Below the pieces are notes generated by a model, which saw only the letters and a list, made by a program, of their open reading frames with translations, made no database searches and was not told where the DNA came from. Positions 62,745 through 64,000 of a stretch of 64,000 nucleotides of DNA are shown here, piece by piece; position 1 is the stretch's first letter, and each line of letters begins with the position of its first letter. The DNA lies in assembly GCA_003153555.1 (NCBI GenBank), contig PLZS01000048.1, positions 1 through 64,000 of the forward strand. The letters run 5' to 3'. This DNA is from Candidatus Melainabacteria bacterium. Lineage in GTDB: Bacteria; Cyanobacteriota; Vampirovibrionia; Obscuribacterales; Obscuribacteraceae. The translations under genes were made by a program, and so were the position numbers.

Positions 62745-64000
62745 CTATAAATTTTTGTCCAATTGCAGCAGCACAACGCTTCGCGCTTTCAATGTGAATC
62801 GCTTAGCCATTGGGAACGTTGTCTTCTTGATGCTTTCTGAAGTATCCAAAACCAGGCGCCAAAAGTCACCTTCATCATGTGAGGGTAAGACAAATGGAAC
62901 GTCTTCGTGGTGCGAGTTGCAGAGGAGGAGGACGGTGTTGCCATTCACGGTTCTGCCTAAAGTATCCGTTTCCACAAGTGCACCACCCTCGAGCAAAACT
63001 CCCAGCACGCGCTTGCTTGCGTCGGTCCAATCTTTCTCTTCCATTGGCTTTCCATCAACGTTCAGCCAAAAGATGTCCTTTATGCTTCCGTCTGCGCCGG
63101 AACCTTTGAAAAATGTTTTTCTATGGATGACTAATTGCTCTTTGCGAATAGCGATCAGTTTTTGAATAAATTGAAGGAAGTCTTTGTCGGCCTCGTTCAG
63201 ATCCCATTGGTACCAACTGATCTCATTGTCCTGACAGTAGGCATTGTTATTGCCTTTTTGTGTGCGGCCAAGCTCATCTCCGCCGCTCAGCATCGGTACA
63301 CCTAAAGACAAGAACAGTAATGCCATGAAATTACGCTTTTGCTGATAACGCAATTTGATAATTTTTCCGTCGTCCGTTTCGCCCTCTGCTCCACTGTTCC
63401 AAGATATGTTGTGACTTTCGCCGTCACGGCTCTGTTCGCCGTTTGGTTCATTATGCTTTTCGTTATAGCTAACAAGATCCTGCAATGGAAATCCATCATG
63501 GCAGGTCACGAAGTTGATGCTAGCGTGAGGTTTGCGTCCACTATGTTCATACAAATCGCTGCTGCCGGTCATGCGCGATGCTACCTGCCCCATTTGACCG
63601 AAATCACCTTTAATGAATTGGCGCATGGTGTCTCGATACTTACCGTTCCATTCCGTCCACAAGACAGGGAAGTTACCAACCTGATAGCCACCTGCACCAA
63701 GATCCCAAGGCTCAGCAATCAACTTAGTCTGAGAGATGATTGGGTCTTGTTGGATGACATCGAAGAAGGCGGACAGGTTGTTAACGTCGTACAGCTCTCT
63801 AGCAAGTGCGCTGGCAAGATCAAATCTGAATCCATCCACGTGCATTTCCTGAATCCAGTAACGAAGGCTGTCCATAATCAACTGGATTACTCGCGGGTGC
63901 ACCATATTTAGTGTGTTACCGCAACCTGTGTAGTCCATGTAATACCGAGGGTCTTTCTCGACCGTTCGGTAATAAGAAAAATTATCCACTCCACGAAATG
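62745..64000 (-). CDS. glgX: Glycogen debranching enzyme GlgX/TreX, 5' end beyond the window
   Basis: The minus-strand frame is open to the right edge; the in-frame codons beyond the GTG at 63989 read FRG-VDNFSYYR, matching the conserved FRGIDN(x)SYYR of GlgX, so the gene continues past 64000. About 418 C-terminal residues are present of roughly 700. The catalytic nucleophile region VDGFRFDLASALARE, the acid TKLIAEPWDLGAGGYQ, FVTCHDGFPLQDLVSYN and MLSGGDELGRTQKGNNNAYC are all intact. The enzyme hydrolyses alpha-1,6 links of limit dextrins. It converges with the hypothetical gene at 62270. Confidence 0.95.
   Translation of the reverse strand, partial: FRGVDNFSYYRTVEKDPRYYMDYTGCGNTLNMVHPRVIQLIMDSLRYWIQEMHVDGFRFDLASALARELYDVNNLSAFFDVIQQDPIISQTKLIAEPWDLGAGGYQVGNFPVLWTEWNGKYRDTMRQFIKGDFGQMGQVASRMTGSSDLYEHSGRKPHASINFVTCHDGFPLQDLVSYNEKHNEPNGEQSRDGESHNISWNSGAEGETDDGKIIKLRYQQKRNFMALLFLSLGVPMLSGGDELGRTQKGNNNAYCQDNEISWYQWDLNEADKDFLQFIQKLIAIRKEQLVIHRKTFFKGSGADGSIKDIFWLNVDGKPMEEKDWTDASKRVLGVLLEGGALVETDTLGRTVNGNTVLLLCNSHHEDVPFVLPSHDEGDFWRLVLDTSESIKKTTFPMAKRFTLKARSVVLLQLDKNL

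Noticed and set aside
1-64000. tRNA, rRNA or transposase genes
   Set aside because: No T-loop-like GGTTCGA with cloverleaf arms, rRNA core sequences or DDE/HUH transposase motifs were seen by eye on either strand; a dedicated tRNA scan was not possible.

Overview
The window looks like a chromosomal segment of a Gram-negative-type bacterium with moderate GC content. Gene density is high, and many genes encode Sec-exported, TPR-containing or low-complexity secreted proteins. There are no rRNA or tRNA genes, no phage genes and no recognisable transposase. The gene mix is a DUF1501/DUF1800 pair, a TPR-linked Ser/Thr kinase, a P-II protein that keeps the cyanobacterial phospho-serine position (Ser49), a GlgE/TreS-Pep2 glycogen locus, and large Gly/Ala-rich proteins. 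It suggests a non-photosynthetic relative of cyanobacteria (Melainabacteria/Obscuribacterales-like). That placement is inference; no marker gene in the window settles it.

Layout. 1-4.4 kb: the tail of a truncated left-edge gene, a frameshifted small secreted protein, and a leftward operon (four-helix membrane protein, DUF1800, DUF1501). 4.7-9.3 kb: a TPR membrane protein, an aromatic amino acid (histidine-type) ammonia-lyase, and a leftward membrane Ser/Thr kinase with TPRs. 9.3-18.2 kb: a long intergenic region with a 22-bp-periodic repeat array, then a nitrogen block (variant P-II, AmtB, glutamate synthase large subunit, a secreted protein, ornithine carbamoyltransferase). 18.3-20.1 kb: a membrane protein and a decayed papain-like protease pseudogene. 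20.2-25.7 kb: a TPR-double-AAA+ ATPase (EccA/CbbX type) next to a VIT-vWA membrane protein. 25.9-32.8 kb: leftward genes for an oxidoreductase, a permuted-papain (YiiX-like) membrane protein, a TPR-PDZ-zincin, an alpha/beta hydrolase and two exported proteins. 33.0-36.3 kb: a second, larger VIT-vWA protein sharing a distinctive C-terminal module with the first. 36.6-41.4 kb: an SRPBCC remnant, a potassium-channel-like protein, and a glycogen-debranching-type glucosidase with a ~580-residue N-terminal extension. 41.6-45.4 kb: a truncated RarD/EamA pseudogene carrying 48-bp tandem repeats, abutted by a complete sugar ABC transporter operon (rbsBAC type). 45.7-51.1 kb: a three-gene phosphorelay. 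51.2-51.8 kb: heme oxygenase. 52.1-64.0 kb: a glycogen/trehalose locus (GlgE, TreS-Pep2 fusion, GlgB, hexose-phosphate mutarotase, GlgX running off the right edge) with two unknown proteins.

How the genes work together. P-II, AmtB and GltB make a coherent ammonium uptake and assimilation block. TreS-Pep2 (trehalose to maltose to maltose-1-phosphate), GlgE (maltosyl transfer) and GlgB (branching) form the complete GlgE route of alpha-glucan synthesis. GlgX and the GDE-type enzyme 20 kb away supply debranching. The two VIT-vWA proteins, one beside an AAA+ ATPase of a class that often works with vWA partners, are the best candidate for an undescribed membrane-associated system.
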